Positions 1 through 12,734 of a stretch of 64,000 nucleotides of DNA are shown here, in pieces. The stretch is from Eretmocerus hayati (Eukaryota > Arthropoda > Insecta > Hymenoptera > Aphelinidae), in assembly GCA_029851415.1 (NCBI GenBank), contig CM056744.1, positions 119,568,838-119,632,837 on the forward strand, given 5' to 3'. The position numbers and the translations under genes are program-made. How positions within the stretch are numbered: position 1 is the first letter of the stretch; every line of letters starts with the position of its first letter. The notes below the pieces were generated by a model, which was given only the letters and a program-made list of their open reading frames with translations, was not told the DNA's origin and ran no database searches.

Positions 1-834
1 CCTGCTCCTACAAACCCGTAAAACGCTTGTGAAAAATTCGTACCGGTCATATTCGACATATTTTTGGTGCTCTTTTCGGCGCATATACTTTGGAGATCCA
101 GGGTCACCAAAAAAAATTATCATCGAAAAAGAGGTCACAATGTCAGTTCCGTGCGCTGTGGTTTTTCACTTTTTCGACCTTTGAGAGTGTGAAGGGTCGC
201 GGTGGGGCTCGTTTGACATTCGGGTGGGCAGATACATCAAATATAACGCTATCAAGCATCAAGTGCCACTGCTATAAGAGCCCAGAGACCCCTTATTGTG
301 TGCATGATGGGAACGTACATTTTGTGGCGCAATTTTAGTCAAAATTCTACTCTCTCAGTTTCCCTCAACGAATGTGAATTTTCTTCATTCCAGGCCTTTC
401 CGCGCCAATTTATTCTCAAAGGAAATCGTCAGGCGCCACATCTCCAGGCCTCAAAATTTCGGAAAAATTTGATTTTCACACTTCGGGGAGTACTTTTCCG
501 CGAAAGTCTACTTTTGCTAAATTTTTTGATCAGTTCCGTGTGGCACTAGTGCGACCCTCAAACGCGAAATTCCGGAGGCCCTAATCAGTTTTTTTCAATG
601 TACCTGATGACCAAATGAAAACAGAATCGTTTGGCCGTAAGAACAATTTTAGTGTAAAATGTCGGGTTTCTATGTGCAGCCCAAAATTACAGGTTCCGTG
701 TAACACCGCTGTGTTATGCGTGTTTATCCTTTCGGTAGCAATGAGTCGAAATTTTCGAGTCCGCGCGCGAGTTGAATTATACATTATATGATTGAAAATA
801 CGCTGCTAAAAGTGATTAGCAGAATGCTTTCTCA
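1..834. other. Intergenic, nothing recognised
   Basis: AT-rich sequence with only short stop-limited reading frames and no domain motif. No clear terminal inverted repeat or RNA gene was seen. It may be old transposon debris, but nothing supports a specific family. Confidence 0.4.
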
Positions 835-1770
835 CGGCGTTATATGATGATAATTTTAACGAAAAAGAAAGTACCTTATATTTTGAGTTTTTCTTTTAAG
901 GAAGCATTTCAGAGAGATTTGGGTCATCTAAAAAAAAGGTTTTTTCAACAATATCTATTGTTCGATTGAGAGAAAATCTTGATATAGTCGGTTTAAAGAT
1001 GATTAAACTGGAGTCCTTTGTGAAAATTTCCTTCCCCCGAAAGAATCTTCATTTGAATAATGTTTTACGGATTTTATGAAGATTTCGTATCAGCCAATCG
1101 ATTCAGAATGGCGCATAAGTAAGTCTTTAGGTCATTAGAATTGAGATAAATGAGTCGTAAAGAATGATACGAGGAAAAAATGAATATTAATCCTAATTTT
1201 CTACTATTTTTTGAGTTATTCTTTTGAGGAAGCTTCTTATAGAGATTCAGGCCATCTAGGCTGAGGTTTATTTAACAATATCCATCGTTTGGTTGAGATG
1301 GAATTACGATGCAGTGAGTTTAAAAAGGGTTTAAATGAAATTTTTGGTGAAAATTCTGATTTTTTCGGAAATTTGAGATTTGTGAAGACTCAATAAAATG
1401 TCGGTATTAACCAATCGATAGATAATGCAGAAAAAACCATAGTTTAGGTCATTGAAATTGAGATAAATGAGTCATAAAAAAAGGTACGAGGAAAAAATGA
1501 ATATTAATCCTAATTTTCTACTATTTTTTGAGTTATTCTTTTGAGGAAGCTTCTTATAGAGATTCAGGCCATCTAGGCTGAGGTTTATTTAACAATATGA
1601 ATCGTTTGGTTGAGACGGAATTACGATGCAGTGGGTTTGAAAACGGTTAAAATGAAGTTTTTGGTGAAAATTTTGATTTCTTCGGAAATTTGAGATTTGT
1701 GAAGACTCAATAAAATTTCGGTATTAACCAATCGATAGATAATGCAGACAAAACCATAGTTTAGGTGACT
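835..1770. repeat. Tandem repeat, about 3 units of ~310 bp
   Basis: Three consecutive degenerate units share the same word order: a stretch like TTTTTGAGTTATTCTTTTGA, then GAAGCTTCTTATAGAGATTC, an AACAATAT block, AATTTTTGGTGAAAAT, and an ATTAACCAATCGATAGATAA-type block. The units start near 835, 1140 and 1457. The second and third are very similar and the first is clearly diverged, which suggests sequential duplication. There is no coding potential; it looks like satellite-type or transposon-internal repetition. Confidence 0.75.
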
Positions 1771-1984
1771 CAATTCGTGGTGAGACCGTGTGAGAAAAAG
1801 ATATTTATGTATTAAGAGTCGAAATTTGAGCTGTTTTGCGCTAAAAACCCCATGGATCAAATTTGACTGGGAGCTGAAAGCTGCCAAATCACTGGGCTCT
1901 CAGAAATTGGATTCTGTACAACTTGTAGAAAGCCAAAATTTGATATAGTGAACACTAAAAGAGAAAGCGTGTCCGATAGAAAAC

Positions 1985-2029
<45 letters not shown>
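1985..2029. repeat. (AC)n microsatellite
   Basis: An uninterrupted CA/AC dinucleotide run of about 45 bases, directly visible. Confidence 0.98.
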
Positions 2030-2032
<3 letters not shown>

Positions 2033-2926
2033 CAAAGGGGTGAAAAGATGAGTCTCTGACGGATTTGGAAGGCCATTAGGAGGAAAAGTGTTACCTACAA
2101 TTGATAGATTTTGGCGAGAGGAAGAGAATGGTCTAAGGCTTTTTCAGATAAACGGAATTTTGTTGAAGAAAATATTGGTTTTAGTGGAAAATTTGATCAA
2201 AATTTTGCTGGGGTGAAAACAAAGCTTTCTCTTTAGAGAAAGCAAAATCGAAAAATACATGTCAGAACCTTCCAAAGTGGAATTTGGGGTTGGCACATTT
2301 GTAGCCTCCATATATTAAAGTTTCAACGGAACTACTCATTTATCAATAGTTTGAAAAAAATAAAGAGGGGCGGGCTCAAGAATACATCATATACTGGAGA
2401 ATCTAAAGTTCTCGGGTTTAGATACTAATAGCTTTTTGGAAATTTTTCATTGTGGAATCAAGGCAGGGATTGCTCTGAAACTACAGTGTCAACGCTGGTC
2501 TTACGGGAGAGGCGGAGTGAGTGGCAGATTTTATGATTATTCCAACTTGAACGGATGGAAGAATCTCAAAAAAATGTTCTTAGATAATTTTTAACGCCCT
2601 TCAATTGAGTTCTACGAGACAACCCCGATTCCATAATTCCGACAACTCTGTGGGCATAGTAAAAGTGAAACTTGATGAATATAACGGAAAGAGGCTCAAT
2701 TTTGGGAATGGAATTTGATTAAACGGGTGCAACAATATCTTTATCAACCATCAGATTGCACTATTCACGATCCATCCATGTGAAAAGCCTCTAATAGTGA
2801 CGAAAACGTAATGGACTAATTCCAGTCTTCACTGTTCTCAGAGGATTAGCAACTTTCAAACAAATGGTCGGCACAACTTTTTTCACATTTTAGAGGTACC
2901 AAAACTCTATGCTTTCAAAAGCGACA
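2030..2926. other. Intergenic, nothing recognised
   Basis: No reading frame of note, no RNA-like fold and no repeat boundary up to the start of the outer inverted-repeat element at about 2927. Confidence 0.4.
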
Positions 2927-3683
2927 CCTTGCTGAAAATAATTTCGTGGGATTCCATGGGACTTCGTGGGACCTGGCCCTGGTAAGATATCTAATTTCTA
3001 TATTTTGTAAAATTTGGCACCGTAGAGGTGCAGCATACAAGTTTCGAACATTATTCCTCCGGCCCACGAAGTCCTAGCATGTATTTTGTATTTTCTTTTG
3101 GTAACTATAGGCCATATGTAAAATCTCGTGTAGACTATGAAGGACTTCTTAGTCCTTGGTCTGGAATAAATCATTCATTCATTCATCCAGAAGTGGTTGA
3201 TACATGGGAAGTAAAGAATAGATGCTATGTGGATTCTGATCTCGATCTCTGAATGATTACGGGTATGAATATTTGAAATCGACTGATACTCCAAGAGTGT
3301 AAGAAGATCAAGCATCGAGAATCAATCCCTTCACTCCTCTCAAAATGTGCCTTTAGCCGAGAGAAGATGCCTATGATGTCGTCACGTTTCAACAGATCAA
3401 GTGAAGAACAATGATCAGAGCGACACATGTCGTCCCTGGTAAAAATTTCGGATGAGTACCACGAAGAATCTCACGGTATCTCGCGTACATGAGATGCTGT
3501 GTGATACCTTGTGATTTCTTACCGATTTTTGAAATGTGATTCTGTGAGACTCTCGTTGGCCAAACTGAGATATCTACTGTGAAATGTGTGAGATATCATG
3601 AGTTTACATAAAATACTTGGAGAATTGAACAGGGTGCACATTCATCGCGATCCCGTGAAATTCTCACTTAGATCTAGAGAGCA

Positions 3684-4484
3684 ATGTGTATGCGGCGAAT
3701 GGTGTTTCGTCTTGCGCGAGGGGCATCTCCCGGACTTGGCGTACTGAGAACTATAAGCAACTGCCGGCAACTGCGGGCAACTGCGAAGCGCCGCAGTTGT
3801 CGGCAGTTGCCGACAGTTGCCAATAGTTGCTCGCATTTGCGCTGCAGCGGTGGTACCTATATATACGGCGCCGTATATATATGTATGAGTCCCAGCGCAG
3901 GTATATATAAGTCCCAAGGAACGGTCGACAATCAATTGATTCTACGGCAATATCATTGCGGAAGATCACGCCTTGGACAAAATCGATTAGTCTATTACAT
4001 GATAATGACTTTTGGATTGGATACTTTTCACGCGCCCGAAAATGCAGTGCTTGAAGTCACATCACACGTATACCTTTTGTCACAATGCCATGAAAATTTA
4101 AAGTCGATGATAGAGTATAAAATGTCACGATGCACTCGATCGATTGAAAGTACTGTAATATCCCACGTATTTGCATCACTAGGAACTCGACCAAGGATAA
4201 TTACGTGTTTTCAACAGGTGCATCAGTGGCTCGTCACGCACCTTCACTCAGGCAGATGTGATTTACTCCAGGCTCACTCACGTGCACATGCGTATCGTGA
4301 TACTGAACGAATATGTTGCTCAACTCCTCAGTCATATCGAGGATTTGGGGAATTGATTCTCGGGGATCAACCATCGCGTGCTCGATGCTCGGACCACAGA
4401 TTCCGTATGAAGCTACTCCGAAACCAAGGGGAACAGTTCAACCCGCAAGTAACCGGGTGTTCTGATTCAAAATCCTACCGATGA
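3684..4484 (+). other. ORF in the unique part of the left foldback arm, doubtful gene
   Basis: A 266-codon open frame covers the terminal and non-satellite part of the left arm. The same frame (225 codons) recurs at 10935-11612 on the minus strand because the arms are near-identical copies. No domain was recognised. The start lies just outside the element, and the early part is built from palindromic CAACTGC/GCAGTTG repeats and a TATATACGGCGCCGTATATA palindrome, which argues against a true N terminus. Codons after about residue 95 look less repetitive. It could be an element-encoded remnant, but chance openness is as likely. Confidence 0.2.
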
Positions 4485-4499
4485 GGAAAATCAACTTCG

Positions 4500-6335
4500 G
4501 AAGCTAGGGATTCAATCAAATCCGCAGATGGATGGATGCTCGAATTTAAAATTCTGTCGGCAGAAAATTCAAACCTAAAACCTAAGAAGGCAATCACACC
4601 CGCAAATAACCGGATGCTCGGACCGGAAATTCTGTCGAGGGAACGATCAAACCCAAAACCTAGGAAGGCAATCAAACCCGCAAATAACCGGATACTCGGA
4701 CCACAAATTCTGTCGAGGGAACGATCAAACCCAAAACATAGGAAGGCAATCAAACCCGCAAATGACCGGATGCTCGGACCACAAATTCTGTCGAGGGAAC
4801 GATCAAAGCCAAAACCTAGGAAGGCAATCAAACCCGCAAATAACCGGATGCTCGGACCGGAAATTCTGTCGGCAGAAAATTCAAACCTAAAACCTTCGGA
4901 AGCTAGGGATTCAATCAAATCCGCAGATGGATGGATGCTCGAATTTAAAATTCTGTCGGCAGAAAATTCAAACCTAAAACCTAAGAAGGCAATCACACCC
5001 GCAAATAACCGGATGCTCGGACCGGAAATTCTGTCGAGGGAACGATCAAACCCAAAACCTAGGAAGGCAATCAAACCCGCAAATAACCGGATACTCGGAC
5101 CACAAAATCTGTCGAGGGAACGATCAAACCCAAAACATAGGAAGGCAATCAAACCAGCAAATGACCGGATGCTCGGACCACAAATTCTGTCGAGGGAACG
5201 ATCAAACCCAAAACATAGGAAGGCAATCAAACCCGCAAATGACCGGATGCTCGGACCACAAATTCTGTCGAGGGAACGATCAAACCCAAAACCTAGGAAG
5301 GCAATCAAACCCGCAAATAACCGGATGCTCGGACCGGAAATTCTGTCGGCAGAAAATTCAAACCTAAAACCTTCGGAAGCTAGGGATTCAATCAAATCCG
5401 CAGATGGATGGATGCTCGAATTTAAAATTCTGTCGGCAGAAAATTCAAACCTAAAACCTAAGAAGGCAATCACACCCGCAAATAACCGGATGCTCGGACC
5501 GGAAATTCTGTCGAGGGAACGATCAAACCCAAAACCTAGGAAGGCAATCAAACCCGCAAATAACCGGATACTCGGACCACAAAATCTGTCGAGGGAACGA
5601 TCAAACCCAAAACATAGGAAGGCAATCAAACCAGCAAATGACCGGATGCTCGGACCACAAATTCTGTCGAGGGAACGATCAAACCCAAAACCTAGGAAGG
5701 CAATCAAACCCGCAAATAACCGGATACTCGGACCACAAAATCTGTCGAGGGAACGATCAAACCCAAAACATAGGAAGGCAATCAAACCCGCAAATGACCG
5801 GATGCTCGGACCACAAATTCTGTCGAGGGAACGATCAAAGCCAAAACCTAGGAAGGCAATCAAACCCGCAAATAACCGGATGCTCGGACCGGAAATTCTG
5901 TCGGCAGAAAATTCAAACCTAAAACCTAAGAAGGCAATCACACCCGCAAATAACCGGATGCTCGGGCCGGAAATTCTGTCGAGGGAACGATCAAACCCAA
6001 AACCTAGGAAGGCAATCAAACCCGCAAATAACCGGATACTCGGACCACAAATTCTGTCGAGGGAAAAATCACACCCAAAAGCTAGGGGAGCAATCAAACC
6101 CGCAAGTGAACGGGTGCTCGGACCGGAAATTCTGTCGAGGGAACGATCAAACCCAAAACCTAGGAAGGCAATCAAACCCGCAAATAACCGGATGCTCGGA
6201 CCAGAGATTCTGTCGAGGGAACGGTCAAAGCCAAAACCTAGGAAGGCAATCAAACCCGCAAATGACCGGGTGCTCGGACCAGAAATTCTGTCGAGGGAAA
6301 AATCAAACTCAAAACCTAGGCTGGAATTCATAGTC
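4500..6335. repeat. 78-bp minisatellite with higher-order structure, left arm
   Basis: About 23 units of roughly 78 bp, with the core words ATTCTGTCGAGGGAACGATC, AAACCCAAAACCTAGGAAGG and CAATCAAACCCGCAAATAAC. Variant units carrying GGCAGAAAATTCAAACCTAA recur in blocks starting near 4536, 4940 and 5413, giving a higher-order period of about 400-470 bp. Because 78 is a multiple of three and the unit lacks stops in several frames, ORFs of over 600 codons exist on both strands (4475-6349 minus, 4536-6368 plus). These are by-products of the repeat, not evidence of a protein. Confidence 0.92.
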
Positions 6336-8884
6336 GTTTTTCGGAGCAAACTTTTGCTCGGTCGGTAAGAGCCAATTTCCTACCTTTGCTGGAGGGGCGC
6401 TATCATCAGATGACCCAGATGGCAACACAGTTTTCCGAGAATTGTCGAGAAGTGTCCAAAAAAACTTTTGCAAAGCTCTAGTGAGAGTTTCCGGGAAATT
6501 CCCAGGAAACCGTCAAATTTCCAGCTCGGTTTAATTCTGCAAAGGTAACCATTAACATCCTGGGGGACTCTTGGTTATCGTCATAAAGCTCTCAGAGATA
6601 CTCCCCGGGAATTCCCTGATAGCTCCACGATAGCTTCGCAAAAGCTCCGCTGTGGCGCTGGCTCTCGATCAGCTCCCCGAAAGCTCTCCTGGATTTGGAT
6701 ATATATCGAAACTCTTCTCCGCAAAATGACGAGAGATATAAATATTGCGTAAATAAACCTCAGCGCCTAAACAAATTAGACGGGGAGGATATACAATTTC
6801 TAAACGAGAACTTGTACTTAATGTGATGGTGATTGATGTGAAAGATTTGTCCCAAGTGTTCTATCAAAGTGTGCGTGAATTTGATTCTATATGATATGTG
6901 AGAAAAGCACATGCATTTCTTATCATAACCGTTGCAACATAATTTTGTCGTGGACTATATTTTCTTCACACGCGTGTAGTTTCCGTCGTCTTCGGCTTCT
7001 GACTTTTATGATTCTATCATTAAAGAGCGGATGACAGCTGATTATTCAAAATTTTTAGTCTGCCTGATGTTTACATTTTTGAGAGACCAGTTTGAAGTTT
7101 GAACGCTCAGCGTTTCAACCAAGATCGCGACTCGAAAATTTCTGCGAGTTAGGATCAGAGAAGGAACTCGTAGGAAAACTGATAAATCATCATTTGCAAG
7201 AACTCGGTTTGGATTCTGCGCCTCCACAGTCTCAGATAAGTAATTTATCCCAATTATGATAGTTTCAGGATAATTTTGATTGTGTTTACTATGTGACATA
7301 ACCTCCAATATTTGTTGAAGGACACAAATTTAAATGAGCTTGGAAAAAGATTAAGCCTGAAAAATATCCATTATTTCTTCGAGCTCTCTGATTCTTTGTG
7401 GGTTATTACTTTTCTGACGCAGGCTTATGGCGAGGCTTAGTCGGGGTCTTTCAAGGAAGATGGGGTGCAGCACACGTCGCGCGAAAAGAGAGCGGTCGAG
7501 AGTGGATGCTGAATAATGATGCGTCTTGCGTTCAAAAATTCCGATGATTTGAAGAGCAGCTACTAGCAAACTGTTCCAAGACAATCCGAAGATGAATTTC
7601 TATGCAGAAATGAAAGGTAGTGGTGGCCATCTGCTGGACTTGAATCTGTGAACATGAAAATCGTCTAGCAGAGTTCTGCGTGACAAAACCCAGAGATTTT
7701 CACAGATCTGACTCTCAAAATCGAGTTCAAACATTTTCATGCCCGCGTACCATTTCATGACAGCTGTGTATTGAAAACCGGTAAATTTTAGTTTCATCCA
7801 CATACAATTTATAGAAGTTATATGTGAAATTACGATCCCTTGTCCAATTTTGTGATCGTATGAGAACTACCAATCGATACGTCATAAAAAAATTAGCCCG
7901 GAGTGTTCGCCCTTAACTCAGGTATGCTCTAACCTTACTGTAGATAAATTATTATTCGTAATTCTCAAAGCTCTCTCTGATGCTTGTATCGCTCATCATG
8001 GATGCTGGTTCAAGCAGCCGAAAAAACCACTTGAAATCATGTACACAATCATATCTGAAAAAGCTATGCGGAAGCCATCTATCGGAGCTTTAGCAGAAAC
8101 TATTCGGGAGCTTCAATAGAGTTCCCCGGGAATATTGCCAGAACTATCCGGGATTGTTTGGAAGCTTTTCAGAAAGCTTGTGCGGGAACTAACCAAGCTG
8201 GAAATTTGACGATTTCCGGGGAACTCCCCAAAAGCTATGTGGTATTTCCTGTAAAACTCCCGCGGAAGTCCCCAATAATAACCTTGCCTGCTGGGTGAAT
8301 AAGCTGGTAATAGCAGACGACAGAACGTGGAAATCCAAACAAGCGATTAGACAACAGGGGAATGTTATTAGTTTTCATGAGGTTTCCCTCGATTTTCAGA
8401 CTTTGCGCTGTCGGTTATGTTACTTTGTCGAACGAAAACCGTGAATCTCACATTTTGTTGGATCTGCTAAGCTTGCATGAGAGAGTTTGAAGAATAAACT
8501 CTCTTCTATCTCTCCTACTAAAATCAAAATAGCCGTGATATATCATTCTATTTATTTTCATCAAAATTGATGAAAATCTCTGAATTTCTTGATGCAAATA
8601 ATTTTGGTCTAGAATCGATAATTAATTGGGGTCAAAAACCGTAAGCTACACATTGCTTGGAAATGGAGTGTGCTCTTACTGCTCAGGGAATGTTTGTCTT
8701 AGCCATATGAAAAATGAACTCTGAAGAGCTTTGTGGAAAAAGTCTTCGAGGCAAAGTTCATGAGGCGAATCAAAAAGTCTTCAAACTCTTGGTAAATTTC
8801 ATTTATCAAGAGTTTGAAGTAAAATCAGATGCGGTTATATGCGTGAGTGATCACCTCCCTAGTTTCAGGGTTTGATTTTTTCAA
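6336..8884. other. Central spacer of the foldback element
   Basis: Unique sequence between the two arms. About 6480-6560 resembles the reverse complement of about 8170-8240 (shared words such as GTCAAATTTCCAGC), so the inverted pairing continues weakly into the spacer flanks. Three short minus-strand frames (7042-7308, 7351-7584, 7600-7803) lie in its middle without recognisable motifs. If the element was ever autonomous, its coding remnants would be expected here, but none can be identified. Confidence 0.55.
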
Positions 8885-10930
8885 TCACAGAATCTTCGGT
8901 CAGAGCACCCGGTCATTGCGGGTTTGATTACCCCCCTAGCTTTTGGGTCGATTTTTCCCTCGACAGAATTTCCGGTCCGACCACCCGGTCATTTGCAGGT
9001 TTGATTGCCCTCTAGCTTTTGGGTTTGATTTTTCCCTCGACAGAATTTCCGGTCCGAGCACCCGGTTATTTGTGGGTGTGATTGCCTTCCTAGGTTTTGA
9101 GTTCGATTTTTCCCTCGACAGAATTTCCGGTCCGAGCACCCGGTCATTTGCGGGTTTGATTGCCTTCCTAGGTTTTGGCTTTGATCGTTCCCTTCGACAG
9201 AATCTCTGGTCCGAGCATCCAGTTATTTGCGGGTTTGATTGCCTTCCTAGGTTTTGGGTTTGATCGTTCCCTCGACAGAATTTCCGGCCCGAGCATCCGG
9301 TTATTTGCGGGTTTGATTGCCTTCCTAGGTTTTGGGTTTGATCGTTCCCTCGACAGAATTTGTGGTCCGAGCATCCGGTCATTTGCGGGTTTGATTGCCT
9401 TCCTATGTTTTGGGTTTGATCGTTCCCTCGACAGAATTTGTGGTCCGAGTATCCGGTTATTTGCGGGTTTGATTGCCTTCCTAGGTTTTGGGTTTGATCG
9501 TTCCCTCGACAGAATTTCCGGCCCGAGCATCCGGTTATTTGCGGGTGTGATTGCCTTCTTAGGTTTTAGGTTTGAATTTTCTGCCGACAGAATTTTAAAT
9601 TCGAGCATCCATCCATCTGCGGATTTGATTGAATCCCTAGCTTCCGAAGGTTTTAGGTTTGAATTTTCTGCCGACAGAATTTCCGGTCCGAGCATCCGGT
9701 TATTTGCGGGTTTGATTGCCTTCCTAGGTTTTGGGTTTGATCGTTCCCTCGACAGAATTTGTGGTCCGAGCATCCGGTCATTTGCGGGTTTGATTGCCTT
9801 CCTATGTTTTGGGTTTGATCGTTCCCTCGACAGATTTTGTGGTCCGAGTATCCGGTTATTTGCGGGTTTGATTGCCTTCCTAGGTTTTGGGTTTGATCGT
9901 TCCCTCGACAGAATTTCCGGTCCGAGCATCCGGTTATTTGCGGGTGTGATTGCCTTCTTAGGTTTTAGGTTTGAATTTTCTGCCGACAGAATTTTAAATT
10001 CGAGCATCCATCCATCTGCGGATTTGATTGAATCCCTAGCTTCCGAAGGTTTTAGGTTTGAATTTTCTGCCGACAGAATTTCCGGTCCGAGCATCCGGTT
10101 ATTTGCGGGTTTGATTGCCTTCCTAGGTTTTGGGTTTGATCGTTCCCTCGACAGAATTTGTGGTCCGAGCATCCGGTCATTTGCGGGTTTGATTGCCTTC
10201 CTATGTTTTGGGTTTGATCGTTCCCTCGACAGAATTTGTGGTCCGAGCATCCGGTCATTTGCTGGTTTGATTGCCTTCCTATGTTTTGGGTTTGATCGTT
10301 CCCTCGACAGATTTTGTGGTCCGAGTATCCGGTTATTTGCGGGTTTGATTGCCTTCCTAGGTTTTGGGTTTGATCGTTCCCTCGACAGAATTTCCGGTCC
10401 GAGCATCCGGTTATTTGCGGGTGTGATTGCCTTCTTAGGTTTTAGGTTTGAATTTTCTGCCGACAGAATTTTAAATTCGAGCATCCATCCATCTGCGGAT
10501 TTGATTGAATCCCTAGCTTCCGAAGGTTTTAGGTTTGAATTTTCTGCCGACAGAATTTCCGGTCCGAGCATCCGGTTATTTGCGGGTTTGATTGCCTTCC
10601 TAGGTTTTGGCTTTGATCGTTCCCTCGACAGAATTTGTGGTCCGAGCATCCGGTCATTTGCGGGTTTGATTGCCTTCCTATGTTTTGGGTTTGATCGTTC
10701 CCTCGACAGAATTTGTGGTCCGAGTATCCGGTTATTTGCGGGTTTGATTGCCTTCCTAGGTTTTGGGTTTGATCGTTCCCTCGACAGAATTTCCGGTCCG
10801 AGCATCCGGTTATTTGCGGGTGTGATTGCCTTCTTAGGTTTTAGGTTTGAATTTTCTGCCGACAGAATTTTAAATTCGAGCATCCATCCATCTGCGGATT
10901 TGATTGAATCCCTAGCTTCCGAAGTTGATT
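8885..10930. repeat. 78-bp minisatellite, right arm (inverted copy)
   Basis: Reverse-complement counterpart of the left-arm satellite, with the same unit and the same variant blocks (those with GAATTTTCTGCCGACAGAAT at about 9575, 9985, 10450 and 10850). Unit number and order differ somewhat from the left arm, especially near 8890-9240, so the two arrays have changed by unit gain or loss since the arms were last homogenised. Reading frames of over 570 codons on both strands (9168-10883 minus, 9175-10944 plus) reflect the unit length. Confidence 0.92.
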
Positions 10931-12090
10931 TTCCTCATCGGTAGGATTTTGAATCAGAACACCCGGTTACTTGCGGGTTGAACTGTTCCCCTTGGTTTCG
11001 GAGTAGCTTCATACGGAATCTGTGGTCCGAGCATCGAGCACGCGATGGTTGATCCCCGAGAATCAATTCCCCAAATCCTCGATATGACTGAGGAGTTGAG
11101 CAACATATTCGTTCAGTATCACGATACGCATGTGCACGTGAGTGAGCCTGGAGTAAATCACATCTGCCTGAGTGAAGGTGCGTGACGAGCCACTGATGCA
11201 CCTGTTGAAAACACGTAATTATCCTTGGTCGAGTTCCTAGTGATGCAAATACGTGGGATATTACAGTACTTTCAATCGATCGAGTGCATCGTGACATTTT
11301 ATACTCTATCATCGACTTTAAATTTTCATGGCATTGTGACAAAAGGTATACGTGTGATGTGACTTCAAGCACTGCATTTTCGGGCGCGTGAAAAGTATCC
11401 AATCCAAAAGTCATTATCATGTAATAGACTAATCGATTTTGTCCAAGGCGTGATCTTCCGCAATGATATTGCCGTAGAATCAATTGATTGTCGACCGTTC
11501 CTTGGGACTTATATATACCTGCGCTGGGACTCATACATATATATACGGCGCCGTATATATAGGTACCACCGCTGCAGCGCAAATGCGAGCAACTATTGGC
11601 AACTGTCGGCAACTACCGACAACTGCGGCGCTTCGCAGTTGCCCGCAGTTGCCGGCAGTTGCCTATAGTTCTCAGTACGCCAAGTCCGGGAGATGCCCCT
11701 CGGTCTTGCGATTCGGTGAGAATTGATCCGGAACCGAAATATCATGAGACGGGGTGAGATACTATTGATTACCATTCGGATACTGTGAGATCCCATGAGA
11801 TAGTTACCACATTGTGAAGCCAGGCCTTATTCTCTTTGTACATAGTCATTACGCTACATTCAGTCTTTGATTTGATCCAGATGTGCAAAAGTGGTTCACT
11901 CCTGGTCCCACTGAGGTGCGCGGAGATACTGTGAGGTACTTCACTTGTTCACTTCTCAAAAAAAAAAAACTAGTTTCCGATATCGTTTATCGACTTGGAG
12001 TTAACTTTTCTCACTTCTAATTAGTTTATTTCCACCAGATTTCACTCAGTTTTAATAATACATTAAGAATATCATAGAAAAAATTTTTGA

Positions 12091-12161
12091 ATAACCTGGG
12101 ATTTGAACGGTCGACCATTGGATCCTGGGGAAGAGACCTTATCCACTAGACTATGGAGGCA
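12091..12161 (-). repeat. tRNA-like sequence (SINE head or tRNA pseudogene)
   Basis: On the minus strand the sequence runs GCCTCCATAGTCTAGTGGAT (A-box-like) to GTTCAAATCCC (B-box). This resembles tRNA-Glu/Asp-derived promoters, with the right spacing of about 70 bases. The acceptor stem does not pair well, so a functional tRNA is unlikely and a tRNA-derived SINE is more plausible. It lies inside the middle nested element. Confidence 0.5.
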
Positions 12162-12734
12162 GATGCTTTCTCACATGCTAAGCACCTACTTGGGTGAGCT
12201 AGTTCTACTAGCAGCTGGAACGTGTAGAGCACGAGATGAATGAGGTCAAGCAATAGACAATACTGTGTAATATTATGGTTGTATGCACGAAATATAAATT
12301 TATGCAATATCAAATTGACGCATGATTGGAAGTCATTAATATCATCATTTCCAACTATTTACCGCGAGTTGCTTGAAAATGTCATTATCTCAGAGGAAGA
12401 CAGAGAGGTCAAAGATTGACTGATAGTTCTTATTTCAGTTTCGTATTTATGCATTATTCATGAATTCAATGGGAACTAATCATCTGATGAATAATTGTTG
12501 ATAATTATCCATTCGAGGGTATGGGGAAGGGGCGGGGGGCAATATTTTTCATTATTGAACCCTTCGCGGTTAACCTTTTTCAAAGTAATCGATTCTGATA
12601 TAAATCGGTATATAGGGGTTTTTGAGGTCGCTGATCACGAAATTGGAGTAATATTTGGAGAATTTCAAATGGCGGATCCAAGATGGCGGTCAAAACTCCC
12701 AAATTCTCTTGAATCGAGGTGGAGGAAGGAATCT

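Larger units (their letters stand above)
3717..11702. mobile_element. Foldback element with 2.6-2.8 kb inverted arms
   Basis: The terminal sequence CGAGGGGCATCTCCCGGACT at 3717 is matched by its reverse complement ending at 11702. Both ends are flanked by the same 8 bases, GTCTTGCG (3709-3716 and 11703-11710), a clean target-site duplication. Arms run about 3717-6335 and 8885-11702; the unique outer 0.8 kb of each is almost base-for-base identical. The inner part of each arm is a 78-bp-period minisatellite. A ~2.5 kb spacer lies between the arms. Long arms with internal tandem repeats resemble Drosophila foldback (FB) and Galileo elements. An 8-bp duplication fits P-like or hAT-like transposition, but the family is inferred, not proven. 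Confidence 0.85.

Noticed and set aside
4475..6368. 600-codon ORFs on both strands as candidate genes (and their counterparts at 9168-10944)
   Set aside because: They are explained by a 78-bp tandem repeat lacking stops; both strands are equally open and no domain is present.
12091..12161. Functional tRNA gene (also 39742-39818, 54618-54735, 63857-63930)
   Set aside because: A and B boxes are visible, but acceptor and anticodon stems do not pair properly; tRNA-derived SINE or pseudogene fits better.
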